NCBI GenBank assembly: GCA_016719535.1
Contig: JADJYX010000042.1
Location: forward strand, 124,001 to 188,000
From: Rubrivivax sp.
Lineage (GTDB): Bacteria > Pseudomonadota > Gammaproteobacteria > Burkholderiales > Burkholderiaceae_C
Length of the DNA: 64,000 nt
Reading direction: 5' to 3'
Below the pieces are notes generated by a model. That model saw nothing but the letters and a program-made list of their open reading frames with translations, ran no database searches and had not been told where the DNA came from. The translations under genes and the position numbers were made by a program. Position 1 is the stretch's first letter, and each line of letters starts with the position of its first letter. This document shows, piece by piece, positions 1-7,987 of this stretch.

Positions 1-540
1 CATCGCATGCACGAGGCCGGTGTCGGGGTCGAGCACGCCGAATTCGTCGGACAACAGCCGCCAGCCGCGCAGCGACAGCGCCGCGGTGAGGGTGCTCTTG
101 CCCGAACCCGGCGTGGCCGGCAGCAGCAGCGCATGGCCGTCGCGCTCCAGCGCGCCGGCGTGGAACAACAGCCGGTCGTGCATGCGGTGGCCGAGCAGCC
201 AGTTGCAGCCCCATTCGAACAGCGGCAGCGGGGCGTTGGCGGGAAAGGGCGAGAAGATCGAAACCCCGTCGCTGAGAAAGACTACCTGGGCCTTGAGCCA
301 GCGGCGCAGGCCGCGGGGCGGGTCGAGCCGGCAGTGCACGTCGGCCCAGGCGGCCTGGTCGACGAAGGGAAAGTGGCGATAGGCCGATTGGAGTTGCGCG
401 GGCAGGTGCGGGCTGTCGCCTTGCACGCGCAGGATAGCGTTGCCGACATCGAGCCAAAGGCCGGCAACCTGCAATGCACCGGGAATGCGGTGCAAGGTGA
501 AGCGTGCCCAGGGTCGCCACGGCCTGGTGCCAGGTGGGCT
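1..540 (-). CDS. HprK-related kinase A (C-terminus beyond window edge)
   Basis: The frame read leftwards encodes a P-loop protein. A Walker A motif, PATPGSGKST, lies at about 120-91 and is followed by LLSDEF, which resembles the catalytic-side strand of HPr kinases. The arrangement (an N-terminal beta region, then a motif such as LLFHAG, then the P-loop) fits the HprK-related kinase A family, which usually travels with a PqqD-like protein and a nucleotidyltransferase. Its role is unknown, probably nucleotide-dependent modification of a partner. The start is uncertain: no ATG with a ribosome site was found, a TTG lies at 495, and the frame stays open upstream to about 690. The C-terminal half is outside the window. 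The family call rests on motif pattern only. Confidence 0.55.
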
Positions 541-541
541 C

Positions 542-814
542 GCGGATGGCCCACCCGACAGCTTCGACGGCGGACGGAGCCCGGTCCGGGGCCCCCAGTT
601 CAATGACGTCTTGGATATGCTGCGGCGCCAGGCCGGCGTCGTCAGCGAGCAGAACTGCCACGTCTTCGGTGACAACACCATCTGGATGGGCCATCACGCA
701 CTCGAGGATCGCCACGCTCTCGTCGTTCAGAACGTGAGTTTCCCCGCTTCGCGGGCTATACGACACCCAACGGGCCCCAGTGACTCGAGCTCGGGATGCC
801 CGATAGCGGTGCAA
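542..814 (-). pseudogene. PqqD-like peptide chaperone of HPr-rel-A type, probably damaged
   Basis: The frame starting near a TTG at 814 contains WVSYSPRSGETHVLND followed by SVAILECVMAHPDGV. This is the typical PqqD pattern of a hydrophobic strand, a G-x-T-H-x-L-N turn and a helix. PqqD proteins present peptides to partner enzymes, and this subtype sits next to HprK-related kinases. A normal gene would stop after about 90 residues. Here the frame has no stop and runs on into the kinase region out of register, and the expected C-terminal helix is not recognisable beyond about 640. An indel or sequencing error is therefore likely. The end given is an estimate. There is no ATG start. Confidence 0.45.
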
Positions 815-1390
815 CGTCCTTCGCGCTCAGAGCTTGAAACGAGGTCCAGCACGAGCCAGAGATTCCGCCCTGGTTGTTCCCGGTCGTCATACCGGGCTGG
901 ACGAATCCAACAACCAGCACCTTGGGCGGGGTGCCGTTATCTGGAGAGAACAGGACCGCGGGCCGTCGCAGCGCTGGTCGGGCTCGGCGAGGCTGTAGGC
1001 ACGTCGGAGCAAACTGATAACTGCCACCCTGAACAAATTCCACCCACCCCAACGACCCGGACCTGACCGATGCAAGGTTGCGACTGTACCCGAAGGGGCT
1101 GATCGAAGGAGACCGGTGCTGACGTAGCCCTTCAGGTCCCAGACGGAAGCCGACTCCTTGCCCTCGTACACTGAAACTCGCACCCAGTGTCCAGCGCCGA
1201 AGTAGGTGCCGGTCGGCAAAGGAATACTGTTGCCGGTCGTCGCCTTCACGGCGCACAGAAACTTGTTCGATGCTGCCGCCAGCGCGCTGCCGTTATGCAC
1301 CGCCAGCACCGCCGGCACCGAAAACGATCCCCGCAACAGCCGTCGGCGGGCTTGGGTCTTGACATCGGTGTCGGGTGCTTGCGGGTCCAT
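756..1390 (-). pseudogene. Tat-type exported hypothetical protein, register broken
   Basis: The ATG at 1390 is preceded by GAGGT six bases upstream and opens a protein with an arginine-rich Tat-like leader (RRRLLRG, then a hydrophobic stretch ending ALAAAS) at residues 10-40. This first frame reads sensibly to about 1080 and would stop at 887. Downstream, the coherent text is in another frame: VLVVGFVQPGMTTGNNQGG, then SGSCWTSF, to a stop at 756. A TGA at 829-827, back in the first frame, could be the ancestral stop. The simplest reading is one exported protein of about 190 residues carrying compensating indels. Similar small Tat-leader proteins accompany HPr-rel-A clusters. Function unknown. 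Confidence 0.4.
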
Positions 1391-1649
1391 GGGTAACCTC
1401 ATTCGTTCATCGGGCACTGCAAGCAAGCAACGCGCCTGCTGGCCGGGCGGACTGCCAGGGCACGCTTCGTGCTTTCGCAGCGGCGGCCCCGCGCAGCGCC
1501 CACAGCCTTGATTTTCCGGCCTCTGCGGGCCCGGGGCGATCGACAAAGCCACAAATTTGCGCGCCACCCCGCGATCGGGGGGAGGGTCCGTCGGCCGCCT
1601 CCGGCCCCCGGACTGTAAAGCGCATCGACACTGGCCGGGGAGGCATCGC

Positions 1650-2441
1650 TCACACCGCCACCGTGTAATTGAGCGTCATCCGCCCCCCATCCGCCACCAC
1701 GATCTCGCCGGTGACGTAGCTCGATGCGTCGCTCAGCAGCCAGGCGCAGACATCGGCGATCTCGCGCGGCTCGCCCAGGCGCTTCATCGGCGTGCGCATC
1801 ATGATCTTCTGGCGCGCCTCGTCGCTGGTCAGTACCGCGGCGGCGGCCAGTTCGGTGGCGATCGTTCCCGGCGCCACCGCATTCACGCGCACGCCGCGAT
1901 CGGTCAGGCTCAGCGCCATCACGCGCGTCAACTGGTTGATGCCGCCCTTGCTGACGTTGTAGCTGGCAATCGTCGGGATCGTCAGCGTGGCATTGACCGA
2001 GCTCATGTTGACGATGGCGCCTTGCCCTTGCGACGCCAGCACGCGGGCCACCGCCTGGCCGACGAGGAAGCTGCCCCTCAGGTTGACGGCCAGCACGGCG
2101 TCCCAGTCGGCTTCGGTGATGTCGAGAAAGTCGCTGGCCTTGAAGATGCCGGCGTTGTTGATCAACCCGTCGATGCGGCCGAAGGCGGCCTGGGTGGCGG
2201 CCAGCGCGGCGTCGACCTCGGCCTTGAGAGTCACGTCACAGTGCTGATAGCGCACGTCGGCGCCCTCGGCACGCAAAGCCGCGGCCAGCGCCTGGCCGCG
2301 TTCGTCGGCCAGGTCCCAGATCGACACGCGCGCGCCGTCGGTGGCCAGGCGGCGCACGCAGGCCTCGCCGATGCCTTGCGAGCCGCCGGTGACGATGAAG
2401 ACGCGGCCGTCGAGGCCGAAGCGGATGCGGGGGCTGTCCAT
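1650..2441 (-). CDS. SDR family NAD(P)-dependent oxidoreductase
   Basis: A 263-residue classical short-chain dehydrogenase. It shows the nucleotide-binding TGGSQGIG at residues 18-25, NNAG at 95-98, and the catalytic Ser148, Tyr161 and Lys165 with the usual 13- and 4-residue spacing. The acidic residue after the second strand (IWDL) suggests NAD rather than NADP. The C-terminal VTGEIVVADGG motif is also typical. It would reduce or oxidise a secondary alcohol or ketone; the substrate cannot be read from the sequence. It lies 34 bases downstream of the DedA gene on the same strand and could be co-transcribed with it. Length is normal for the family. Confidence 0.9.
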   Translation of the reverse strand: MDSPRIRFGLDGRVFIVTGGSQGIGEACVRRLATDGARVSIWDLADERGQALAAALRAEGADVRYQHCDVTLKAEVDAALAATQAAFGRIDGLINNAGIFKASDFLDITEADWDAVLAVNLRGSFLVGQAVARVLASQGQGAIVNMSSVNATLTIPTIASYNVSKGGINQLTRVMALSLTDRGVRVNAVAPGTIATELAAAAVLTSDEARQKIMMRTPMKRLGEPREIADVCAWLLSDASSYVTGEIVVADGGRMTLNYTVAV

Positions 2442-2475
2442 GGCAGGATCCGGTCAGTGGCGAAAACGCCGCAGT

Positions 2476-3123
2476 TTAGGTGGCCGGCGCCGCCGACCGT
2501 GCCTTCCAGGCGCCATAGAGCACGATCAGCCCGGGCACCAGGATCATCGCCCAGATGATCTTCGACAGGTTGGCCTGCACCCAGGGCAGGTTGCCGAACA
2601 GGTAGCCCGCCGTCACCAGGCCCAGCACCCAGATGCAGGCGCCGACCGCGTTGTAGAAGGTAAATTTGGCATGCGACATCTGCGCCACGCCGGCGACGAA
2701 GGGCACGAAGGTGCGCAGGAACGGCATGAAGCGCGCCAGCACCAGCGTGATGCCGCCGTATCTTTCGTAGAAGGCATGCGCCTGGTCGAAGGCGCGGCGG
2801 TTGAACCAGCGCGACTGCTCCCACTGGAACACGCGCGGCCCGACCCGGCGCCCGATGGCGCAGTTGACCTGGTCACCCAGGATGGCGGCGGCGATCAGCA
2901 GCGCATACGACAGCGACAGGTCCATCAGCCCCAGGCCGCACAGCGCACCGACGACGAAGAGCAGCGAATCACCCGGCAGGAAGGGCATCACCACCACGCC
3001 GGTCTCGACGAAGATGATGACGAACAGCAGCGCATAGACCCAGCTGCCGTGGTCGGTGACGAATTCGCGCAGGTGCACGTCCACGTGCAGGATGAAGTCG
3101 ACCAGCCACATCACGAGATCCAT
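2476..3123 (-). CDS. DedA family membrane protein
   Basis: A 215-residue multi-pass inner-membrane protein of the DedA/SNARE-associated family. Signature segments are FVETG followed by PFLPGDSLLF near residues 40-55 and RFMPFLRTFVPFVAG near 130-145, which contains the conserved arginines. Family members act in envelope homeostasis and proton-motive-force-dependent lipid (undecaprenyl phosphate or phospholipid) translocation. The gene is divergent from mutL, with about 50 bases between the starts, and is followed by the SDR gene. There is no sign of truncation. Confidence 0.9.
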   Translation of the reverse strand: MDLVMWLVDFILHVDVHLREFVTDHGSWVYALLFVIIFVETGVVVMPFLPGDSLLFVVGALCGLGLMDLSLSYALLIAAAILGDQVNCAIGRRVGPRVFQWEQSRWFNRRAFDQAHAFYERYGGITLVLARFMPFLRTFVPFVAGVAQMSHAKFTFYNAVGACIWVLGLVTAGYLFGNLPWVQANLSKIIWAMILVPGLIVLYGAWKARSAAPAT

Positions 3124-3173
3124 GCGGCCGATTATCGGGAAGGGTCGGGGGCCGGCTCCTAGAATGCCCCGTG

Positions 3174-5012
3174 ATGAATGCCGTGCTTTCGGTCACGCCG
3201 CGCCGCCCGATCCGCGAACTGCCCGACGAACTGGTCAGCCAGATCGCGGCCGGCGAGGTGGTCGAGCGCCCGGCCTCGGTGGTGCGCGAACTGGTCGACA
3301 ACGCGCTCGATGCCGGCGCCAGCCAGATCACCGTGCGGCTGGCCGGCGGCGGCGTGCGCGCCACCGTGGTCGAGGACGACGGCGCCGGCATCCCGGCCGA
3401 CGAGCTGCCGCTGGCGCTCAAGCGCCACGCCACCAGCAAGATCGCCAGCCTGGCCGAGCTGGAATCGGTGGCCACGATGGGTTTTCGCGGCGAGGCGCTG
3501 GCGGCCATCGCCTCGGTGGCCGATGTCTCGATCACCAGCCGCACGGCCGGCGCCGCCCATGCGCTGCGGCTGGACGCGCGCGGCGGTGAACTGCAGCCCG
3601 CGGCGCGCGGCATCGGCACCACCGTCGAGGTGCGCGAGCTCTTCTTCAACACGCCGGCGCGGCGCAAATTCCTGAAGAGCGACGCCACCGAGCTGGCCCA
3701 TGCGCTCGACGCCGTGCGCCGGCACGCGCTGGCGCGGCCCGATGTCGGCTTTGCCGTCTGGCACGAAGGGCGGCTGGTGGCGCAGTGGCGCGCGGTGGTG
3801 GCGCCGCTGCTCGACGACGCCGCCACGCAGCGCCTGGGCGATGTGCTGGGCGCCGACTTCATGGCCGCCAGCCGCGCGCTGGCGGTGCAGCGTGGCCCGC
3901 TGGCGCTGAGCGGCCGCGTCGGCCGCCCCGAGGCGGCGCGCAGCCGCGCCGACCAGCAGTACCTGTTCGTCAACGGCCGCTTCGTGCGTGACCGCCTGGT
4001 GGCGCATGCCATCCGCGCCGCCTACGACGACCAGCTGCATGGCAGCCGGCAGCCGGCCTATGCGCTCTTCCTGCAGATCGCGCCCGAACTGGTCGACGTC
4101 AACGTGCACCCGACCAAGATCGAGGTGCGCTTCCGCGACGGGCGTGCGGTGCACGGCGCGGTGCAGGCGGCGCTGCAGGACGCGCTGGCGATCACGCGCG
4201 CGGCCGAGCCCGTTGCCGCCATGCCCTGGCCCGCGGCACCGCTGCCGGAGCGCACTGCGCCGATGTGGCAACCGGCGCTGGGCCTGGTCGAGGCGCGCGA
4301 GCCCTCGCCGGCCTGGCCGCGTACCGCGTCCGCGTCCGCGGCGCCGGCCGGCGGCGAGGCCGGCCTGGCCACCTGGGCCGCGCTGCGGCCCGCGGCGCCG
4401 ATGCCGGTCACGCCCGAGCCTGCAGCCTGGCCGCTGGGCCGCGCCATCGCCCAGGTCGGCGGCGTCTACGTTCTGGCCGAGAATGCACAAGGCCTGGTGA
4501 TCGTCGACATGCACGCCGCCCACGAGCGCATCGTCTACGAGCGGCTGAAGGCCGCGCAGGCCGGTGCCGGCCGCATGCCGGCGCAGCCGCTGCTGGTGCC
4601 GGTGAGTCTGGCCGCCACGCCGGCCGAGGTGGCCACCGCCGAGGCCGAAGCCGAGGCGCTGCTGGAACTGGGCCTGGACGTGGCGCCGCTGTCGGCCGCC
4701 ACATTGGCCGTGCGCAGCCGCCCGGCGGCGCTGCCCGACGCCGATCTGGCCGAGCTCACGCGCTCGGTGCTGGCCGAGCTGCAGGCCGTGGGTTCGAGCC
4801 GCCTGGTGCAACGCAGCCGCGACGCGCTGCTGGCCACCATGGCCTGCCACGGCGCCGTGCGCGCCAACCGCCGGCTCACCGTCGAGGAGATGAATGCGCT
4901 GCTGCGCGACATGGAAGCCACCGAGCGCGCCGACCAGTGCAACCACGGCCGGCCGACCTGGCGGCAGGTGACGATGAAGGACCTGGACGCGCTCTTCCTG
5001 CGCGGCCGATGA
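3174..5012 (+). CDS. mutL: DNA mismatch repair protein MutL
   Basis: A 612-residue MutL. The N-terminal GHKL ATPase shows IAAGEVVERPASVV, the catalytic Glu39 in RELVDNALDAG, DDGAGI, RHATSKI and GFRGEAL. After a variable alanine/proline linker (about 340-420) comes the C-terminal dimerisation domain. It carries DMHAAHERIVYE, which fits the metal-binding endonuclease motif D-x-H-A-x2-E-x4-E, and also ACHGAVRAN and CNHGRP. These suggest a nicking MutL unlike that of E. coli. A GTG three bases upstream is a possible alternative start. The stop is followed after 22 bases by the 2Fe-2S subunit gene. Confidence 0.97.
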   Translation: MNAVLSVTPRRPIRELPDELVSQIAAGEVVERPASVVRELVDNALDAGASQITVRLAGGGVRATVVEDDGAGIPADELPLALKRHATSKIASLAELESVATMGFRGEALAAIASVADVSITSRTAGAAHALRLDARGGELQPAARGIGTTVEVRELFFNTPARRKFLKSDATELAHALDAVRRHALARPDVGFAVWHEGRLVAQWRAVVAPLLDDAATQRLGDVLGADFMAASRALAVQRGPLALSGRVGRPEAARSRADQQYLFVNGRFVRDRLVAHAIRAAYDDQLHGSRQPAYALFLQIAPELVDVNVHPTKIEVRFRDGRAVHGAVQAALQDALAITRAAEPVAAMPWPAAPLPERTAPMWQPALGLVEAREPSPAWPRTASASAAPAGGEAGLATWAALRPAAPMPVTPEPAAWPLGRAIAQVGGVYVLAENAQGLVIVDMHAAHERIVYERLKAAQAGAGRMPAQPLLVPVSLAATPAEVATAEAEAEALLELGLDVAPLSAATLAVRSRPAALPDADLAELTRSVLAELQAVGSSRLVQRSRDALLATMACHGAVRANRRLTVEEMNALLRDMEATERADQCNHGRPTWRQVTMKDLDALFLRGR

Positions 5013-5034
5013 ACCCCAACCCGGACGAGGAACG

Positions 5035-5511
5035 ATGACAACCGTCTCATTGACCGTCAACGGCCGCGCGGCCACGGCCGAGGTCGAGCCGCAGACGCTG
5101 CTGGTGGAGCTGATCCGCGGCCCGCTGGGCCTGACCGGCACCCACGTCGGTTGCGACACCAGCCAGTGCGGCGCCTGCACCGTGCTGCTCGACGGCCGGG
5201 CCGTGAAGAGCTGCAGCATGCTGGCGGTGCAGGCCGCCGGCCGCCGCGTCACCACCATCGAAGGGCTGGCCAGGGATGGCCAGCTGCACCCGGTGCAGGA
5301 CGCCTTCATCGCCTGCCACGGCCTGCAATGCGGCTTCTGCACGCCGGGCATGATCCTGAGTGCGGTCTGCCTGCTGCAGGAGCAGACCAGCCCCAGCGCC
5401 GAGCAGATCGCGCAGGCGCTGGAAGGCAACCTCTGCCGCTGCACCGGCTACGTCAATATCGTCGAATCGGTGCAGCTGGCGGCGACGAAGATGGCGGAGG
5501 GCACGGCATGA
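5035..5511 (+). CDS. Molybdenum hydroxylase small subunit, [2Fe-2S] protein (CoxS-like)
   Basis: A 158-residue iron-sulfur subunit of the xanthine oxidase/CO dehydrogenase family. An N-terminal plant-type ferredoxin domain carries GCDTSQCGACTVLLDG plus a fourth cysteine (KSC). A C-terminal four-helix domain carries CGFCTPGM and CRCTGY, which bind the second cluster. It passes electrons from the Mo site to an acceptor. The stop overlaps the start of the large-subunit gene (ATGA), so the two are translationally coupled. No FAD-subunit gene follows, which is unusual for a three-subunit enzyme. Confidence 0.95.
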   Translation: MTTVSLTVNGRAATAEVEPQTLLVELIRGPLGLTGTHVGCDTSQCGACTVLLDGRAVKSCSMLAVQAAGRRVTTIEGLARDGQLHPVQDAFIACHGLQCGFCTPGMILSAVCLLQEQTSPSAEQIAQALEGNLCRCTGYVNIVESVQLAATKMAEGTA

Positions 5512-7868
5512 GCACCGCCGAAGGCATCGCCGCCCGCTACGGCAGCGGCCAGAGCCTGCGCCGCATCGAGGATCCGGCGCTGGTGCAGGGCCAGGGCCGC
5601 TTCACCGACGACCATGTGCTGCCGGGGCAGCTGTACCTGGCCTTCGTGCGCAGCACCTCGGCGCATGGCCGCATCACCGGCATCGAGCTCGACGCCGCGC
5701 GCGCCACGCCGGGCGTGGTGGCCGTCTATACCGGCGCCGACCTGGTGGCCGCCGGCGTCAAGCCCATCCCCACCGCGCCCGCCTTCAAGCGCCCCGACGG
5801 CGCGCCGATGGCGGCACCGCCCAAGCGGCCGCTGGCGCACGAGACGGTGCGCTATGTCGGCGAGCCGGTGGTGGCCATCGTGGCCGACAGCCGCGCCGCC
5901 GCCAGGGCCGCGGCCGATGCCGTCTTCGTGCAGACCGAGGACCTGCCGGTCAATGTCGACCCGGTGCGTGCGCTGATGCCCGGCGCGCCGGTGCTGTGGG
6001 AAGGCGCGCCCGACAACATCTGCGCCGAGATGCGCCATGGCGATGCCGCGGCCGCCGAGGCCGCCTTCGCCCGCGCTGCGCACCGCGTGTCGCTGGAACT
6101 GGTCAACCAGCGCCTGGCGCCGGCGCCGATGGAGCCGCGCAGCGTGCTCGCCTGGCTGGACGGGGGCAAGCTGACGGTGCGCATGTCCAGCCAGATGCCC
6201 ACCGGCGTGCGCACCGGTCTGGTCGACGCCATCCCGGGGTTGACGACCGACAACACGCGCGTCGTCGTCGGCGATGTCGGCGGCGGCTTCGGCATGAAGA
6301 CCGGCATCTACCCCGAGGACATCGCGGTCGCCTGGTGTGCGCTGCAGCTGAAGCGCCCCATCAAGTGGCAGGCCGAGCGGCTGGAGGATTTCACCTCCGC
6401 CGTGCATGGCCGCGACGTGGTGTCGCGCGCCGAGATGGCGCTGGATGCCAGCGGCAAGGTGCTGGCGCTGCGCGTGCGCTCGCTGGCCAATGTCGGCGCC
6501 TACCCGGGCACCACCTCGGCGGCGATCCAGCTGCTGATCGGCCCCTGGGTGTCGACCAGCATCTACGACATCCCGACCATCGACTTCCGCTTCACCGCGG
6601 TGCTGACCCACTGCGCGCCCACCGGCGCCTACCGCGGCGCCGGCCGGCCCGAGGCGATCTACATCACCGAGCGGCTGATGGACGCCGCCGCGCGCGAGAT
6701 GAAGGTCGACGGCAGCGAGCTGCGCCGCCGCAACATGATCCGCCCCGAGCAGATGCCGTATACCAATGCCATGGGGCAGGTCTACGACAGCGGCCGCTTC
6801 GAGCAGATCCTCGACCAGGGCCTGCAGCTGGCCGACTGGCACGGCTACGCCGCGCGCCAGGCCGAGAGCAAGGCCCGCGGCAGGCTGCGCGGCCGCGGCA
6901 TCGCCACCTTCCTGGAATGGACCGGCGGCAATGCGCTGGAAGAGCGCGTCAGCGTCAACGTCACCGCCGACGGCATCATCGAGATCGGCTCCGCCACCCA
7001 GGCCATGGGCCAGGGCATCGCCACCAGCTACGTGCAGCTGGCGGTCGACGTCTTCGGCGTGCCGCCCGAGCGCGTGCGCATCCTGCAGGGCGATACCGAC
7101 CGCTACAACGGCTTCGGCAGCGCCGGCAGCCGCTCGCTCTTCACCGGCGGCACCTCGCTGCGCATCGCCGCCGAGCGCACGGTCGACAAGGGCAAGGAAC
7201 TCGCCGCCGAGGCGCTGGAGGCCCCGGTGGCCGATATCGAATACCGCGAGGGGCGCTTCGCGGTCGCCGGCACCGACCTCGGCATCGACCTGGCCGCACT
7301 GGCCGCGAAGCAGCCCGAGCAGCGCATCTTCGTCGACAGCACCGCCAAGGTCGGCGGCCCCACCTGGCCCAACGGCTGCCATGTCTGCGAGGTCGAGGTC
7401 GACCCCGCCACCGGCGCGGTGGAGGTCGTCGCCTACGCTTCGGTCAACGACATCGGCCGCATCGTCAGCCCGGTGATCGTGCGCGGGCAGATCGAGGGCG
7501 GCGCGGTGCAGGGCATCGGCCAGGCGCTGTGCGAGCGCGTGGCCTACGACCGCGACACCGGCCAGCTGCTGAGCGCCAGCTTCATGGACTATGCGCTGCC
7601 GCATGCCGATGGTTTCCGCGGCTTCAAGACGGCCTTCGACACCCGCATCCCCTGCCTGACCAACGCCTTGGGCGTGAAGGGCGTGGGCGAGCTCGGCACC
7701 ATCGGCGCCACGCCGGCGGTGGTCAATGCGGTGGTCGATGCGCTGGCCACGTCGGGGGGTCTCGGCCGCGATGCCGAGAAGGTGCAGATGCCGCTGACCA
7801 GCGAGGTGATCTGGCGCGCGCTGAACCGGCGCGATTTCGGGCCGCCGGTCTTTCCGCAACCGGTCTGA
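5508..7868 (+). CDS. Molybdenum hydroxylase large subunit (CoxL/XdhB-like, form II type)
   Basis: A 786-residue molybdopterin-binding subunit of the aldehyde oxidase/xanthine dehydrogenase family. GDVGGGFGMK near 255-264 contacts the cofactor. The loop at 374-380 reads AYRGAGR, the form II (CoxL-like) signature; genuine CO dehydrogenase has AYxCSFR with an active-site cysteine. The catalytic glutamate is Glu728 in GVGELG. The enzyme is therefore more likely an aldehyde, N-heterocycle or other hydroxylase than a CO oxidiser. The start at 5508 overlaps the 2Fe-2S gene by four bases. Maturation and membrane-attachment genes (xdhC, coxG types) lie downstream on the opposite strand. Confidence 0.93.
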   Translation: MSTAEGIAARYGSGQSLRRIEDPALVQGQGRFTDDHVLPGQLYLAFVRSTSAHGRITGIELDAARATPGVVAVYTGADLVAAGVKPIPTAPAFKRPDGAPMAAPPKRPLAHETVRYVGEPVVAIVADSRAAARAAADAVFVQTEDLPVNVDPVRALMPGAPVLWEGAPDNICAEMRHGDAAAAEAAFARAAHRVSLELVNQRLAPAPMEPRSVLAWLDGGKLTVRMSSQMPTGVRTGLVDAIPGLTTDNTRVVVGDVGGGFGMKTGIYPEDIAVAWCALQLKRPIKWQAERLEDFTSAVHGRDVVSRAEMALDASGKVLALRVRSLANVGAYPGTTSAAIQLLIGPWVSTSIYDIPTIDFRFTAVLTHCAPTGAYRGAGRPEAIYITERLMDAAAREMKVDGSELRRRNMIRPEQMPYTNAMGQVYDSGRFEQILDQGLQLADWHGYAARQAESKARGRLRGRGIATFLEWTGGNALEERVSVNVTADGIIEIGSATQAMGQGIATSYVQLAVDVFGVPPERVRILQGDTDRYNGFGSAGSRSLFTGGTSLRIAAERTVDKGKELAAEALEAPVADIEYREGRFAVAGTDLGIDLAALAAKQPEQRIFVDSTAKVGGPTWPNGCHVCEVEVDPATGAVEVVAYASVNDIGRIVSPVIVRGQIEGGAVQGIGQALCERVAYDRDTGQLLSASFMDYALPHADGFRGFKTAFDTRIPCLTNALGVKGVGELGTIGATPAVVNAVVDALATSGGLGRDAEKVQMPLTSEVIWRALNRRDFGPPVFPQPV

Positions 7869-7987
7869 AGCGGGCCGGTCACCGTCGCGCTTTGGAGGGA
7901 ACCCCCCAGAGCACGGCGGCGCAGCCGGGTGGGGCTTGATCGCCACCGCCGCAGGTCCAAACTGCGACATGCAGGAGGGCCCGCGCC

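Noticed and set aside
1391..1649. Possible RNA gene or small gene between the Tat-type protein and the SDR gene
   Set aside because: No tRNA-like cloverleaf or conserved small frame seen; only short GC runs.
5151..5507. Upstream extension of the Mo-hydroxylase large subunit
   Set aside because: It lies inside the 2Fe-2S subunit gene in another frame. The ATG at 5508 overlaps that stop by four bases and starts the conserved sequence.
7869..7987. GC-rich stretch with CCCCCC and GGTGGGG before the Memo fusion gene
   Set aside because: No clear stem, T run or similarity to the xdhC repeat; only the AGGAGG ribosome site is interpretable.
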